Shown here: positions 50,516-59,432 of the stretch, one piece after another
Layout: each line of letters begins with the position of its first letter
Position numbering within the stretch: the stretch's first letter is position 1
Assembly: GCA_036506275.1 (NCBI GenBank)
Contig: DASXSB010000108.1
Coordinates: 11,457-75,456, forward strand
DNA from: DASXSB01 sp036506275
GTDB taxonomy: Bacteria > Methylomirabilota > Methylomirabilia > Rokubacteriales > CSP1-6
Direction of reading: 5' to 3'
DNA: 64,000 nucleotides
Program-made: the position numbers and the translations under genes
The notes under the pieces: model-generated
What the model was told of the DNA's origin: nothing
The model's database searches: none
What the model saw: only the letters and a program-made list of their open reading frames with translations

Positions 50516-51010
50516 TCAGCGCGTGACGGTCGTGCTCTTGGTGCTCACGTTGCCGGACGAATCCATGGCGGCTACCGCGACCGTCACGACCTTCGACTGG
50601 GGAAGATCGACCCGCGTGGTGGCGGTGGCGGTGTTCGGCGTGAGCGTCTCCGGATGGTTCTGCTTGATCCAGGAGTACGGCGGCCGTCCCTCGATGCTCG
50701 AGGACTCCTGGGTGGAGTCGATCGTCCGGATGTTGATGTGCTTCAGGTACGCCCCACCGGGGTTCAGCTGGCGGATGTCCACGCCATACGAGCCCCACAC
50801 CGGATAGGAGCCCGGATTCGCCATCGCGCCCGCGAACATCGTCGCGAAGTCGCGCGCGCTCTGCACGGAGGTGAAGCTTGGATAGCTGAAGCCGAAGTGC
50901 CCGCCCGGCTGGACGAGCGGCGTCGTCTGGCTCGAGGGAGCCGTCGCTGAAAAGCCCAGGAACAGCATCACGACGGCAGCCATGACTCCCCACGCGCGAT
51001 AACCCATCAA
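50516..51010 (-). CDS. Exported protein; possible internally deleted glycoside-hydrolase-like gene
   Basis: A 164-residue protein with a signal peptide (GVMAAVVMLFLGFSATAPSS). The middle (GHFGFSYPSFTSVQSARDFA; YPVWGSYGVDIRQLNPGGAY; LKHINIRTIDST) looks like the N-terminal part of a larger glycoside-hydrolase-type exported protein. It then passes directly, at about residue 117 (NHPETLTPNTATATT), into a fibronectin-III-like end (VTVAVAAMDSSGNVSTKSTT). The abrupt join suggests an in-frame deletion of the catalytic barrel. A small natural protein is also possible. Confidence 0.55.
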   Translation of the reverse strand: MMGYRAWGVMAAVVMLFLGFSATAPSSQTTPLVQPGGHFGFSYPSFTSVQSARDFATMFAGAMANPGSYPVWGSYGVDIRQLNPGGAYLKHINIRTIDSTQESSSIEGRPPYSWIKQNHPETLTPNTATATTRVDLPQSKVVTVAVAAMDSSGNVSTKSTTVTR

Positions 51011-51439
51011 CCCCTCCTATCTTTCTGTTTCGGTCGTCTGTTTCGCCCTGCCGCGGAGGTCGCCTTCAGGTCTCCCGTCATCCTCCCGACGCGCAGGCGC
51101 CCGCATGCGTCTACACGCGGAGGAGAGAAACTGGATTCCGTGATGCGGGCCGGCGTCGTCGGTCGCGCGCGCAGGCCGGCTCACCAGGAGAGCGAGGAGT
51201 TGCGCGAGTCTGTCACTGATCGCGGCTTCGGCGCAAGCTCAAAGCACGATTCTGGACGGGGATGAGCGACGTGCGGCAATTACCATCGCCTGGTCCTGCC
51301 AAGCGTCCCCGCAGCCCTTTCGCGATGGACGCGCGGAGTGTACGGTATCGGCGATGTTGCCGCGGCCTCACCATCGCGAGCGCGCGCAAGTTTCGTCTCG
51401 CGCACTGTCCGAGGTTCGGAGCGCGCCGGGCTACACGAC
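51011..51439. other. Intergenic region between divergent genes, nothing recognised
   Basis: About 430 bp. The only open frames are Arg/Ser-rich and not family-like. It must hold promoters for the exported protein (minus) and the monooxygenase (plus), but I see no clear pair of hexamers and no hairpin above background. Confidence 0.4.
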
Positions 51440-52345
51440 ATGAAAGTCGGGATCTCGCTCACGAGCGCGCATCGCACGCGCGATCCGCGGGAGGCCGCGC
51501 GTTTCATGATCGACCGCGCGGCAGCGGCGCGGCACGCCGGCCTCGACTCGCTGTTCCTCGGCGATCACCACGCGACGGCGGAGCCCTACTACCAGAATGT
51601 CCCCATGCTCGGTCGTCTCCTCGCGGAGTGGGGAGACGCTCCCGCCGGATGTCTGTTCCTACTCCCGCTGTGGAACCCGGTGCTGGTGGCGGAACAGGTG
51701 GGCACGCTCGCCGCGCTCGCGCGCGGCCGCTTCGTGCTCCAGTGTGGCCTGGGCGATGGTGACGCCCAGTTCGCCGCCATGGGCGCCATCCTCAAGCAGC
51801 GGCCCTCCGCTTTCCAGGAGTCGCTCGACATCGTCCGTCGGCTCCTCCGCGGCGAAACCGTCACGGCCGCCGGCCGCTTCACCGTGCGTGACGCGCGCGT
51901 GGCGTTGCGACCCGCGGAGCCGGTGGACGTGTGGATCGGAGCGAGCGCGCCGCCCGCCATCGATCGGGCCGCTCGCCTCGGCGACGCGTGGCTCGCCTCG
52001 CCGGGCCTGACCACCGCGCAGGCGCGCCGTCAGATCGACCTCTATCGTGAACGCTGCACCGTGCATCGCCGCGCTCCCACCACGATCGCGATCAGGCGCG
52101 ACGTCTACGTGGGCGAGTCGCGCGCGGAGGCGGACGCGACGGCGGCGCCGGTGATCCGCGCGGGCTATCGGGGCTTCGACCCCACCGCCCTCGTCGTCGG
52201 GAGCGTCGAGGAGGTCGCGGCGCGCTTTCGAGAGCTCGGTGCGATGGGCTACACGGACGTGATCGTCCGCCACCTCACGAACGATCAGGACAACGTGCTG
52301 GCGTCGCTGCGCCGGCTGAAGGACGTGCGGGACGCGGTGAGGTAG
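51440..52345 (+). CDS. LLM-class flavin-dependent oxidoreductase
   Basis: A 301-residue TIM-barrel monooxygenase-like enzyme using FMN or F420. It has the N-terminus MKVGISLTSAHRTRDPRE, DSLFLGDHHATAEPYYQNVP, LLPLWNPVLVAEQVGTLAAL, RFVLQCGLGDG, and PVDVWIGASAPPAIDRAARL. These are typical of luciferase-like proteins annotated as TIGR03619-type or similar. The substrate is not evident. No flavin reductase is adjacent. ATG 51440 begins the conserved domain; the frame is open upstream without conserved sequence. Confidence 0.88.
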   Translation: MKVGISLTSAHRTRDPREAARFMIDRAAAARHAGLDSLFLGDHHATAEPYYQNVPMLGRLLAEWGDAPAGCLFLLPLWNPVLVAEQVGTLAALARGRFVLQCGLGDGDAQFAAMGAILKQRPSAFQESLDIVRRLLRGETVTAAGRFTVRDARVALRPAEPVDVWIGASAPPAIDRAARLGDAWLASPGLTTAQARRQIDLYRERCTVHRRAPTTIAIRRDVYVGESRAEADATAAPVIRAGYRGFDPTALVVGSVEEVAARFRELGAMGYTDVIVRHLTNDQDNVLASLRRLKDVRDAVR

Positions 52346-52372
52346 CGAGGCGCGCGGGACGCGCGGCCCGCG

Positions 52373-53296
52373 CTATTCGCGGAGCAGGTAGCGCTGGCCC
52401 TGATAGGACAGGACAGCGCCGTCGCGAACGATCGACTCCACCACCGCCTTGCCTTCCACGGTGTCCCCTTCGCGATACTTCCGGCCGTTGATGAACACCA
52501 TCCGCTCGGCGGGTGCGTCGGAGTAGAGCAAGACCTCCAGCCGGAGCTTGGGAGCACTCTCCCGGAAGCTCGCCGGCAAATCCTGAAGTCCGGGCGCCGT
52601 CGCTTCCGTCCGCCGTGCGCCCGCCGCCGGCGGTGCGGGCGCCGCCGGCGCGCCGGGTGCCGCGCCGTCGCTCCGCTTGGCGGGAGCTTCATCGACGCGG
52701 ACGCGCGGAGCCGTCGGGGCCGCGACCGCGTCGCCGGGTCGGCTGGCCGGCGCCTGCCGCTTGGTCGGCTCGGCGGAGTCGGCTTTTGGCGCCTCGGCTC
52801 TGGGCGATGGCTCCGCCTCGTGAGCCGGTTGATGGGTCTTCGGCACTGCCGCCACGACCGGCGGGTTCACTATTCGGGGCGGCGCCGCGGGAGTCGCGTC
52901 CGTCTCCGTCGCGCGCGGGGCCTGCGTCACCGCGGGTCCGTCGCCGGCGGCCACCCGAGACGGGGCCGTCGCCGGCGCCGTGGCCGGAGCGGGGGCCGAC
53001 GAAGGGGCGGCCCGTTCCACCGGCGTCGTCGGCGCCACGGCCTGCGCCGTCGCCGGTCCCGCCGGCGCCGCCACCATGGGGGCCGGCACGGTGGGGGTTG
53101 GCACGTCCACGCCCCGGGGGCGGAACACCGCCACCAGCACGACGACGTTCACGGCGAGCGCGCCCGCCACCAGCCACGGCCAGAACCGGATCGTTCGCTC
53201 GACGAGGAACGGCGCGTGCACCGCGTCGATCGTCGGGACGGGCGTGGTCTGGCGATCGCGCTCGGCCTTGCGAAGTGCATCGAGGATGTACGACAT
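52373..53296 (-). CDS. gspB: General secretion pathway protein B-like
   Basis: A 307-residue protein of the GspB layout: cytoplasmic N-terminus (MSYILDALRKAERDRQ), one transmembrane helix at about 37-56 (PWLVAGALAVNVVVLVAVF), a long Pro/Ala-rich periplasmic linker (60-235), and the C-terminal GspB domain (KLRLEVLLYSDAPAERMVFI; NGRKYREGDTVEGKAVVE; GAVLSYQGQRYLLRE). GspB works with GspA to insert the type II secretin through the cell wall. The start lies 5 bp after the gspA stop. Confidence 0.88.
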   Translation of the reverse strand: MSYILDALRKAERDRQTTPVPTIDAVHAPFLVERTIRFWPWLVAGALAVNVVVLVAVFRPRGVDVPTPTVPAPMVAAPAGPATAQAVAPTTPVERAAPSSAPAPATAPATAPSRVAAGDGPAVTQAPRATETDATPAAPPRIVNPPVVAAVPKTHQPAHEAEPSPRAEAPKADSAEPTKRQAPASRPGDAVAAPTAPRVRVDEAPAKRSDGAAPGAPAAPAPPAAGARRTEATAPGLQDLPASFRESAPKLRLEVLLYSDAPAERMVFINGRKYREGDTVEGKAVVESIVRDGAVLSYQGQRYLLRE

Positions 53297-53301
53297 CTGC
53301 T

Positions 53302-54984
53302 TCAGTTCCTCGCCGAAAGTGAGGGCACACCAGGCTCGCGCGCGGCGACGCTGAGCTGCGCGAGTGTTTCCTCGCCGATGATGCCGTCCGGAGTGAGCGC
53401 GCGGCGTCGCTGGAACGCCACCACCCGCGCCTGAAGCGCGGCGTCGTAGAGCTCGCTGTCTCCGGCCGTGGCGGGGGCACCGTCATCGCTGAGGCGGCGC
53501 CTCACCCACTCGATATCCTTGGATCGCATGCCGGGGGCGAGCGCCACCGTCACGGGGGCGGGCGCGCGCCACAGGAGGACGAACGGACCGTCCCAGAAGC
53601 GCTCGATCTCGGTGAGAGGGAACGTCGCCCGGCGCTCGCCGAACTCGAGCGTGGCCGTGTCGTCGGACATCCCCACGAGCGTGGCGTAGTGCCGGTCGCC
53701 GGCGGGCCCGACCAGCTCGAGCACCGCGGGCAGGTCGTAGCGCCGGAGACGGGTCCACGTTCCCGTGCGGCTGAGACAGCGGAGTCCCTCGGGGCGAACG
53801 CGCTCGCAGGCCGCTTCCCACTTTCCGGCGCCGCTCAGTCCCCAGCGAGCGACCAGGCTCCGAAATGCCGCCGCGCGGTCACTGGCGACGGCGGGGTTGG
53901 CGAGGAGCTCGTCCAGCTTCGACACCGTCACCGGAGCACCGTCCGGTGCCGTCATGGCGCTCGCCGGTGCCGACTCCGCCGCCGGTGGACGCGAGTCCGA
54001 CGCGATCGACGCCGTCACGGGCGCGCCGGGGGATCCCATGAGGACAGCCACCGCCCGCGCCAATCGCGCGCCGCCATCGCGCGGCGCCGCCAGTGCCACC
54101 GCCGCCAGCGCCGCCACCACCGCCACCCCCGCCACCGCCCCCCAGGGCCAGAGGGCCGCCAGCCGCCGGCGGGGCGAAACCCCCCGCACCTCGCGCGCGG
54201 CACGACGCACGGTATCCGCGTCGACTCGACTCCTCTCGCTGGAGTAGGCGCCCAGCAGGGCGCGGTCGGCGACGACGTTGATGAGCCGGGGGACGCCACT
54301 GGTGTGGACGTGCAGCCGGCGCAAGGCGGCGTCGGTGAAGATCGCACGCGTCTGACCCGCCACCTTCAAGCGGTGGCGAACGTAGCCCCGCGCCTCGAGC
54401 TCCGAGAAGGGCTGGAGATGGTAGCGAGCCGTCACCCGCTGCGCGAGCTGGCGCAGCTCGTCTCGGGCGAGGAGGTCGATCAGCTCCGGCTGGCCGATCA
54501 GGATGATCTGCAGGAGCTTCTCGCGGGTGGTCTCGAGGTTCGTGAGGAGCCGCACCTGCTCGAGGACGTCGATCGAGAGGTCCTGGGCCTCGTCGATGAT
54601 CAGCACGGTGCGCCGCCCGCGCCCGTGGGCGTCGAGAAGGTAGCGATAGAGGACGTCGACGAGGGTCTTGGTGCTCGTGGTGTCGGACGGGTACGGGATG
54701 CGCAGCTCGTCGCAGACGGCGGCGAGCAGCTCCAGCGCCGTCAGCCGCGGGTTCAGGATGAGCGCGACGTTGACGTGCGGCGGCACCTGCTCCAGGAGGC
54801 AGCGGCAAAGCGTGGTCTTGCCAGTGCCGACCTCCCCCGTGAGCTGGACGAACCCACCCCCCTCGCCGATGCCGTACAGGAGATGGGCGAGGGCTTCCCG
54901 GTGGCGCTCGCTCATGTAGAGGTAGCGCGGGTCGGGCGTGATCGAGAACGGGGCCTCTTTGAGGCCGAAGTACGAGACGTACAT
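53302..54984 (-). CDS. gspA: GspA/ExeA-type ATPase with peptidoglycan-binding domain
   Basis: A 560-residue ATPase. The N-terminal AAA domain has YFGLKEAPFSITPDPRYLYM, Walker A GEVGTGKT (50-57), and Walker B in VLIIDEAQDLS. A transmembrane helix lies near residues 275-300. The C-terminal half is periplasmic and ends in a peptidoglycan-binding-1-like domain (MRSKDIEWVRRRLSDDG; VVAFQRRRALTPDGIIGEET). ATG 54984 starts exactly at the conserved domain; an upstream open frame is unrelated. gspA-gspB form a pair, but no other gsp gene is in view. Confidence 0.88.
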   Translation of the reverse strand: MYVSYFGLKEAPFSITPDPRYLYMSERHREALAHLLYGIGEGGGFVQLTGEVGTGKTTLCRCLLEQVPPHVNVALILNPRLTALELLAAVCDELRIPYPSDTTSTKTLVDVLYRYLLDAHGRGRRTVLIIDEAQDLSIDVLEQVRLLTNLETTREKLLQIILIGQPELIDLLARDELRQLAQRVTARYHLQPFSELEARGYVRHRLKVAGQTRAIFTDAALRRLHVHTSGVPRLINVVADRALLGAYSSERSRVDADTVRRAAREVRGVSPRRRLAALWPWGAVAGVAVVAALAAVALAAPRDGGARLARAVAVLMGSPGAPVTASIASDSRPPAAESAPASAMTAPDGAPVTVSKLDELLANPAVASDRAAAFRSLVARWGLSGAGKWEAACERVRPEGLRCLSRTGTWTRLRRYDLPAVLELVGPAGDRHYATLVGMSDDTATLEFGERRATFPLTEIERFWDGPFVLLWRAPAPVTVALAPGMRSKDIEWVRRRLSDDGAPATAGDSELYDAALQARVVAFQRRRALTPDGIIGEETLAQLSVAAREPGVPSLSARN

Positions 54985-55065
54985 GATCCCTGGCTCCTCG
55001 GCGCCCCATAGGTTAGCCCGATTGAGCGCGGATCGCCCGAGAATTTCGGTGCGAGAATAGGCGCC

Positions 55066-56412
55066 ATGGACGTGGACGGCCGCCTTCGAGAATCCTTGAA
55101 AGACCTGCTCGATGGCGGCTCCGAGGCCCGGCTCACCGAGCTCCTCCAAGACGTCCACCCCGCCGACCTCGCGCCCCTGCTACGGGACCTCCCCCTGGAG
55201 CAGCAGATCACGGTATTCCGGCTCCTTCCGAGCGATCGCGCGGGCGAGGTGCTGTCCGAAGTCGACGACAAGACGCTGATCGATCTCGTGCGCTCGCTCG
55301 ACGACGTGGAGGTCTCCCGCATCCTCGACGAGATGCCGCCCGACCACGCGGCGGAGGTCGTGGAGGAGCTGCCGGAGGAGCACGCGGAGAAGCTCCTCGA
55401 CCTCATGACCGACGAGCGGTCGGAGGACGTCCAGGAGCTGCTCGAGTACCAGGAGAAGACGGCGGGCCGCCTCATGTCCCCCAACGTCGTCGCCGTCAAC
55501 GAGGCGAAGACGGTGGGAGAGGCGATCGACCAGATCCGCAAGTCGGCCACCGAGGGCCGCAGCTTCGAGCTCTTCGTCGTCGACGACCACAACCACCTCG
55601 TCGGCGCCGTGCCGCTCCGCCGGCTCCTCACCGCGCTTCCCAACACGCCCGTGTGGGCGATCCGCGACGCCGAGGTCGTGAGCGTGGGGCCGGACACCGA
55701 CCAGGAGGAAGTGGCGCGGCTGGTGGCCAAGTACGACCTCGTCTCCATTCCCGTGGTGGACCGGAGCAACCGGCTGATCGGCACCATCAGCGTCGAGGAC
55801 GTCGTCGACATCGTCGGCGAAGAGGCGTCGGAGGACATCTTCCGTCTCGCCGGGTCCGACGCCGCCGAGCTGGAGCGGCGGTCGCCGGCGCGGATCGCGG
55901 TCATGCGGCTCCCCTGGATCCTCGCCACGCTCCTCATCGAGCTGTGCGCGGGGGTGGTGATCCACTACTACGACGAGACGCTCGCCCACGTGATCCTGCT
56001 CGCGTCGTTCATGCCGGTCATCCAGGCGATCTCCGGGAACACCGGGCTCCAGTCGGTCACCATGGTGGTGCGCGGTCTCGCCACCGGGCACGTCCAGCTC
56101 GCGCGGTGGTGGGAGCCGCTCTGGCACCAGGTCCAGACCACGAGCATCATCGGCGCCGTGTGCGCGGTGGTGGTGGCGATCATCGGCTCTGCCTGGCACG
56201 GCACGCGCGTGTTCGGGCTGGTGGTGGGACTGTCGATGTTCATCTCGGTGAACCTGTCCGGCCTCGCCGGCACCGGCTTCCCGATGGTGTCCAAGCGCCT
56301 CGGCTTCGACCCCGCGCTCACAGCGGGACCGTTCGAGACCGCGTTTCAGGACGTCATCGGCGTCACCATCTTCCTGACGCTCGCCACCCTCCTCTTGCGG
56401 TGGATCGGGTAG
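55066..56412 (+). CDS. mgtE: Magnesium transporter MgtE
   Basis: A 448-residue MgtE family Mg2+ channel. The N-terminal superhelical sensor (DVHPADLAPLLRDLPLEQQI; EEHAEKLLDLM) covers 1-130. Two CBS domains follow (GRLMSPNVVAVNEAKTVGEA; VVDRSNRLIGTISVEDVVDI) to about 260. Five helices fill 285-448, with SGNTGLQSVTMVVRGLATGH and NLSGLAGTGFPMVSKRLGFDP as the transport motifs. Cytosolic Mg2+ closes the channel in this family. Divergent from gspA, with no visible Mg2+ riboswitch in the 81-bp gap. Confidence 0.95.
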   Translation: MDVDGRLRESLKDLLDGGSEARLTELLQDVHPADLAPLLRDLPLEQQITVFRLLPSDRAGEVLSEVDDKTLIDLVRSLDDVEVSRILDEMPPDHAAEVVEELPEEHAEKLLDLMTDERSEDVQELLEYQEKTAGRLMSPNVVAVNEAKTVGEAIDQIRKSATEGRSFELFVVDDHNHLVGAVPLRRLLTALPNTPVWAIRDAEVVSVGPDTDQEEVARLVAKYDLVSIPVVDRSNRLIGTISVEDVVDIVGEEASEDIFRLAGSDAAELERRSPARIAVMRLPWILATLLIELCAGVVIHYYDETLAHVILLASFMPVIQAISGNTGLQSVTMVVRGLATGHVQLARWWEPLWHQVQTTSIIGAVCAVVVAIIGSAWHGTRVFGLVVGLSMFISVNLSGLAGTGFPMVSKRLGFDPALTAGPFETAFQDVIGVTIFLTLATLLLRWIG

Positions 56413-56437
56413 CGCACGCGCCGCTGGATCGAGAAGC

Positions 56438-57457
56438 TCAGGCCGGCGGCGGCGTCTCCAGCCGGTCCATCACCGCGCGGACGACGGTGTCGACGTCGAT
56501 GTCCTCCACCCGACGCGTGGGGCTCTGGATGAAGCGGCTGGCGGCGCCGTAGGGGCCGTTGCGCTCGCCACGCGTGGGACCGTAGAGCCCGACAGCGGGC
56601 ACGCCGACGGCCGCCGCCAGGTGCAACGGACCCGTGTCGTTGCCGAGGACGACGCGCGCTCGACGGAGATACGCGGTGAGCTCGGCGATCGGCTCGGGGG
56701 CGAGAGCGAGCACGCTGCTGGCTTCGAGACCGGTCGCGACCGTGCGCAGCAACGGCTCTTCCCCCGGTCCACCGAGCAGGAGCACGGACATGCCCGCCTT
56801 CTCCGCCAGCTGCCGTGCCGCTTCCCGGTAGCACCCCGCCGGCCACTGCTTGGCGGGTCCGCGCGTGGCGGGCAGCATGGCCAGGAAGCGGTGCTCGGCG
56901 ATGCCGAGCGCGCGGAGGCGCTGGGCCGCGAGCGCCTCCGCCGCCGGCGCCACCGGCAGCGGAAAGGCGATGCGCCGGTCTTCCACGCCGAGCGGGTCCA
57001 GGAGTGCCATGTTCTGCTCGACGATGTGGGCAGCCGCCGGTGGCGGCGTGACCCAGTGGGTGGTGAACGCCGACGAGAAGCGATCGCGCACGTGGCGCCA
57101 GCCGAAGCCGATGCGGATGGGGGCGCGCGTGAGCACGGTGAAGAGCGTGCTCTTGAGAAAGCCCTGCACCTCGACGGCGACGTCCAGGTGGAGGTCGCGG
57201 AGGCGCTCGCGGAGAGCGCGAAACTCGCGCGCCACGCTCCGCGCCCCGCGCGCCGTACGAAGCTGACGGCGCCATCGCCGCGTGGGGGCCACGATGACCT
57301 CGTCGACGGCGGGATTGTCGACGAGGAGCGCCTGCTCGCGTTCCTCCACGATCCAGGCGAGGCGCGACACGCGCGGGTCGTCGTGGAGGGCGCGGGCGAG
57401 GGGGAGCGTGTGCACGACATCGCCCAGCGAGGTCAGCCGGACGATGGCCACCCGCAT
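56438..57457 (-). CDS. Glycosyltransferase family 9 (heptosyltransferase-type)
   Basis: A 339-residue GT9 enzyme. It begins MRVAIVRLTSLGDVVHTLPL, the typical LPS heptosyltransferase start, with PIRIGFGWRHVRDRFSSAFT in the middle and the GT9 signature VLGNDTGPLHLAAAVGVPAV then GLYGPTRGERNGPYG. It most likely adds heptose or a similar sugar to the lipid A core at the inner membrane. No other LPS gene is in the window. It follows the oxygenase gene at 8-bp spacing on the same strand. Confidence 0.88.
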   Translation of the reverse strand: MRVAIVRLTSLGDVVHTLPLARALHDDPRVSRLAWIVEEREQALLVDNPAVDEVIVAPTRRWRRQLRTARGARSVAREFRALRERLRDLHLDVAVEVQGFLKSTLFTVLTRAPIRIGFGWRHVRDRFSSAFTTHWVTPPPAAAHIVEQNMALLDPLGVEDRRIAFPLPVAPAAEALAAQRLRALGIAEHRFLAMLPATRGPAKQWPAGCYREAARQLAEKAGMSVLLLGGPGEEPLLRTVATGLEASSVLALAPEPIAELTAYLRRARVVLGNDTGPLHLAAAVGVPAVGLYGPTRGERNGPYGAASRFIQSPTRRVEDIDVDTVVRAVMDRLETPPPA

Positions 57458-57464
57458 GGGCGCG

Positions 57465-58082
57465 TCAGGGGGCGAAGGAGAGGAAGCGCTTCAAGAGGGC
57501 GGAGCGCCGATGCCGCGCCAGCTCGCGGTCGACCATCTTCTGCGTGGTGACCCAGTTGAGCTGTACCGCGCGACGCTCGCCCTCGAACGGACGGTGCCCG
57601 TGGAACGACCGCTCCGAGCGCCGGAACGCGAGCAGCGTGCCCCACGCCGGGTCCACCTCCATCGCCATGTCGTCGAGGTCCTTGCTGCGGAGCAAGCGCA
57701 GCCGCCCACCGTCGTCCTTCCACGTCTCGTTGAGATAGAGCAGGACGCTGACGATCTTCCACTCGGAGTCCGTGTGGATGGCGCCGTCGTGTCGCGCGCA
57801 GCGGCCGCGCACGGTGATCAGCGTGGGATAGCCCTCGAGCCGGACGCCGAGCGTTTCCGACATCGCGGCGCGGAACTCCGGTCCCCGCAACTCTTCCACG
57901 AGCGTCGCGAAGGCGGGGCCGTAGGACAGCTCGGAGACGGGGAAGCTGCCCGGTCGGGTGATCCGCGGAAAATCGCGCTGGAGCGCGGCGGCGGCGTCCT
58001 TCTCGATGAAGTCGGGAACGACGACGAAGTCGAACGGGACCTTGACGACGGGCGTCGCGCGCAGGGCCCGGATGTCCAGCAT
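57465..58082 (-). CDS. 2-oxoglutarate/Fe(II)-dependent oxygenase family protein
   Basis: A 205-residue protein with a double-stranded beta-helix oxygenase core. Metal ligands are likely H103 and D105 in AIHTDSEWK and H161 or H163 in SFHGHRPFEGERR; R170 is the probable 2-oxoglutarate-binding residue. LLYLNETWKDDGGRLRLL is a typical mid-strand motif. The substrate is unknown. Its neighbours are a heptosyltransferase (downstream) and the UGA-containing protein (upstream, 10-bp gap), all on one strand. Confidence 0.82.
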   Translation of the reverse strand: MLDIRALRATPVVKVPFDFVVVPDFIEKDAAAALQRDFPRITRPGSFPVSELSYGPAFATLVEELRGPEFRAAMSETLGVRLEGYPTLITVRGRCARHDGAIHTDSEWKIVSVLLYLNETWKDDGGRLRLLRSKDLDDMAMEVDPAWGTLLAFRRSERSFHGHRPFEGERRAVQLNWVTTQKMVDRELARHRRSALLKRFLSFAP

Positions 58083-58092
58083 CCCGTCGATG

Positions 58093-58740
58093 CTACCGCA
58101 TGCGCTCCGATCTGCAAACGTCGCCGGCGGCCGCCGCCACGATGGCTCCGACGTACGCGGCCTCCGGCACCGAGCCCACGATCCCCTTGCGCCCGTCGAT
58201 GACCGTGGTGGGGACGTCGTCGGCCTGGTAGCGGACGGCGCGATAGGGGAAGAGGTTCACCATGACGACGTCGGTGGTGACGTGCTCGCTCACGATCGCG
58301 GCCGCCGTGGACAGCGCCACCGCTGTCGCGCAGTCCAGTCAGGTGGGCGAGACGATGACCTCGAGATGGACCGGCCGCGGCAACGCGCGCAGGCACGCCA
58401 CCGACTCCGCGCTCAAGGCGGGCGCGTGGCCGGACACCGCGCGCAGGACCCCGAGGAAGATCTCGAGCTCGTATCCGTCCGGGAGACCGTAGTAGCGGAT
58501 GCCGGTGTCGCGCTCGCCGGCGACGACGATGGCCGGCGTGCGTGCGATCCCCACCGCCGCCTCCCGCTCGGGATCCCAGCGCCCGGCGTGGATCTCGAGA
58601 CGGATCTTCGGCGACACGCCCGCGATCCGCTCGAGGAGGCTACGCTCCGCCGCCGAATACCAGCTCTCGACGTCCGAGGTGTAATAGCGAAGCGTCACCG
58701 GTCCCGCCAGGTCACCGAGCGTCCTCTCGATGTCGATCAC
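58093..58740 (-). CDS. Two-domain thioredoxin-fold protein (PDO/glutaredoxin-like), probable selenoprotein with in-frame UGA
   Basis: The frame from GTG 58740 to the stop at 58093 is interrupted only by TGA at 58341-58339. Read as Sec it gives 215 residues with U134 in VIVSPTULDCATAV, exactly where archaeal-type protein disulfide oxidoreductases have the active-site PTCPYC. The protein matches that family at its full length. The first half keeps the fold (GIARTPAIVV cis-Pro, IRYYGLPDGYELEIFLGV) but has lost its own CxxC. The second has the cis-Pro P177 in DDVPTTVIDG. A SECIS-like hairpin starts 11 nt after the UGA. GTG 58740 has AAGGAGG 9 nt upstream. Selenium enzymes are not in view. Confidence 0.82.
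58310..58338 (-). promoter_or_regulatory. Bacterial SECIS-like stem-loop
   Basis: Directly after the UGA come 11 nt (CUGGACUGCGC), then GACAGC-GGUGGC-GCUGUC, a perfect 6-bp stem (7 bp if the loop closes) with GGU in the apical loop. The E. coli fdhF SECIS also has 11 nt from UGA to its upper hairpin and a GGU loop contact for SelB. Folding was done by eye. Confidence 0.7.
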
Positions 58741-58870
58741 GGCCGCGATCCTCCTTGCTGGCATGGCGCGCCTGTCTCGCACTACTCTAGGGACCGCGCG
58801 CAGCGCGCGTACAGAGGGATCCGACGCCGCAGCGTGGCGCCGGCGAGCGAATCGAAGGTCCGGAGGCGCG

Positions 58871-59419
58871 ATGAGCGGGGAGATCGAAAGGCTGCTCGAC
58901 ACGGTGGGCTGGGACATCCTGGGCGCGCTCCAGGACAACGCGCGGCTCTCCTTCAGCGAGCTCGGCCGGCGGGTCGGTCTTTCCGCACCGGCGGCGGCCG
59001 AGCGCGTGAAGCGGATGGAAGACGCGGGAATCATCCGCGGCTACCGGCTCGAGATCGGCTTCGAGCCGCTGGGGCTTCCGATCGCGGCCCTCATTCGCGT
59101 GAGCGCGCCCGAAGAGAAGTGCCCGGGTCTCACGTCGCTCGTGAAGAGCCTGCCCGAAGTGCTGGAGTGCCACCACGTGACCGGCAGCGACAGCTTTGTC
59201 CTCAAGGTGGTGACGGAGTCCGTCGGTCATCTCGAAGCCGTCATCGCCGCCCTCGGGCGGTGGGGCACGCCGACGACGTCGATCATCCTGTCCTCGCCGG
59301 TGGTCGCGCGCGGAGTCGCGGCGCCGCCGACGGCGTGGCCGCTGCGAAAGGCGGCGGCCCGCGGAGCGTCGCCGGCTACGTCCGCACGCGCAGGAGGCCG
59401 AGAGCGGCGAGCCCGCTGA
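58871..59419 (+). CDS. Lrp/AsnC-family transcriptional regulator
   Basis: A 182-residue regulator. An AsnC-type winged helix-turn-helix is at residues 10-60 (ILGALQDNARLSFSELGRRV; GLSAPAAAERVKRMEDAGI), followed by the RAM ligand-binding domain (LPIAALIRVSAPEEKCPGLT; VLECHHVTGSDSFVLKVV). The C-terminal 45 residues are Arg/Ala-rich and beyond the normal length. CGGAGG lies 5 nt upstream of ATG 58871. It is divergent from the UGA-containing gene, with a 130-bp gap, so it could control that operon; this is untested. Confidence 0.9.
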   Translation: MSGEIERLLDTVGWDILGALQDNARLSFSELGRRVGLSAPAAAERVKRMEDAGIIRGYRLEIGFEPLGLPIAALIRVSAPEEKCPGLTSLVKSLPEVLECHHVTGSDSFVLKVVTESVGHLEAVIAALGRWGTPTTSIILSSPVVARGVAAPPTAWPLRKAAARGASPATSARAGGRERRAR

Positions 59420-59432
59420 AGACGCCGTTCGC

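Noticed and set aside
55018..55065. Mg2+ riboswitch upstream of mgtE
   Set aside because: The gap to the divergent gene is only 81 bp and shows none of the conserved M-box helices.
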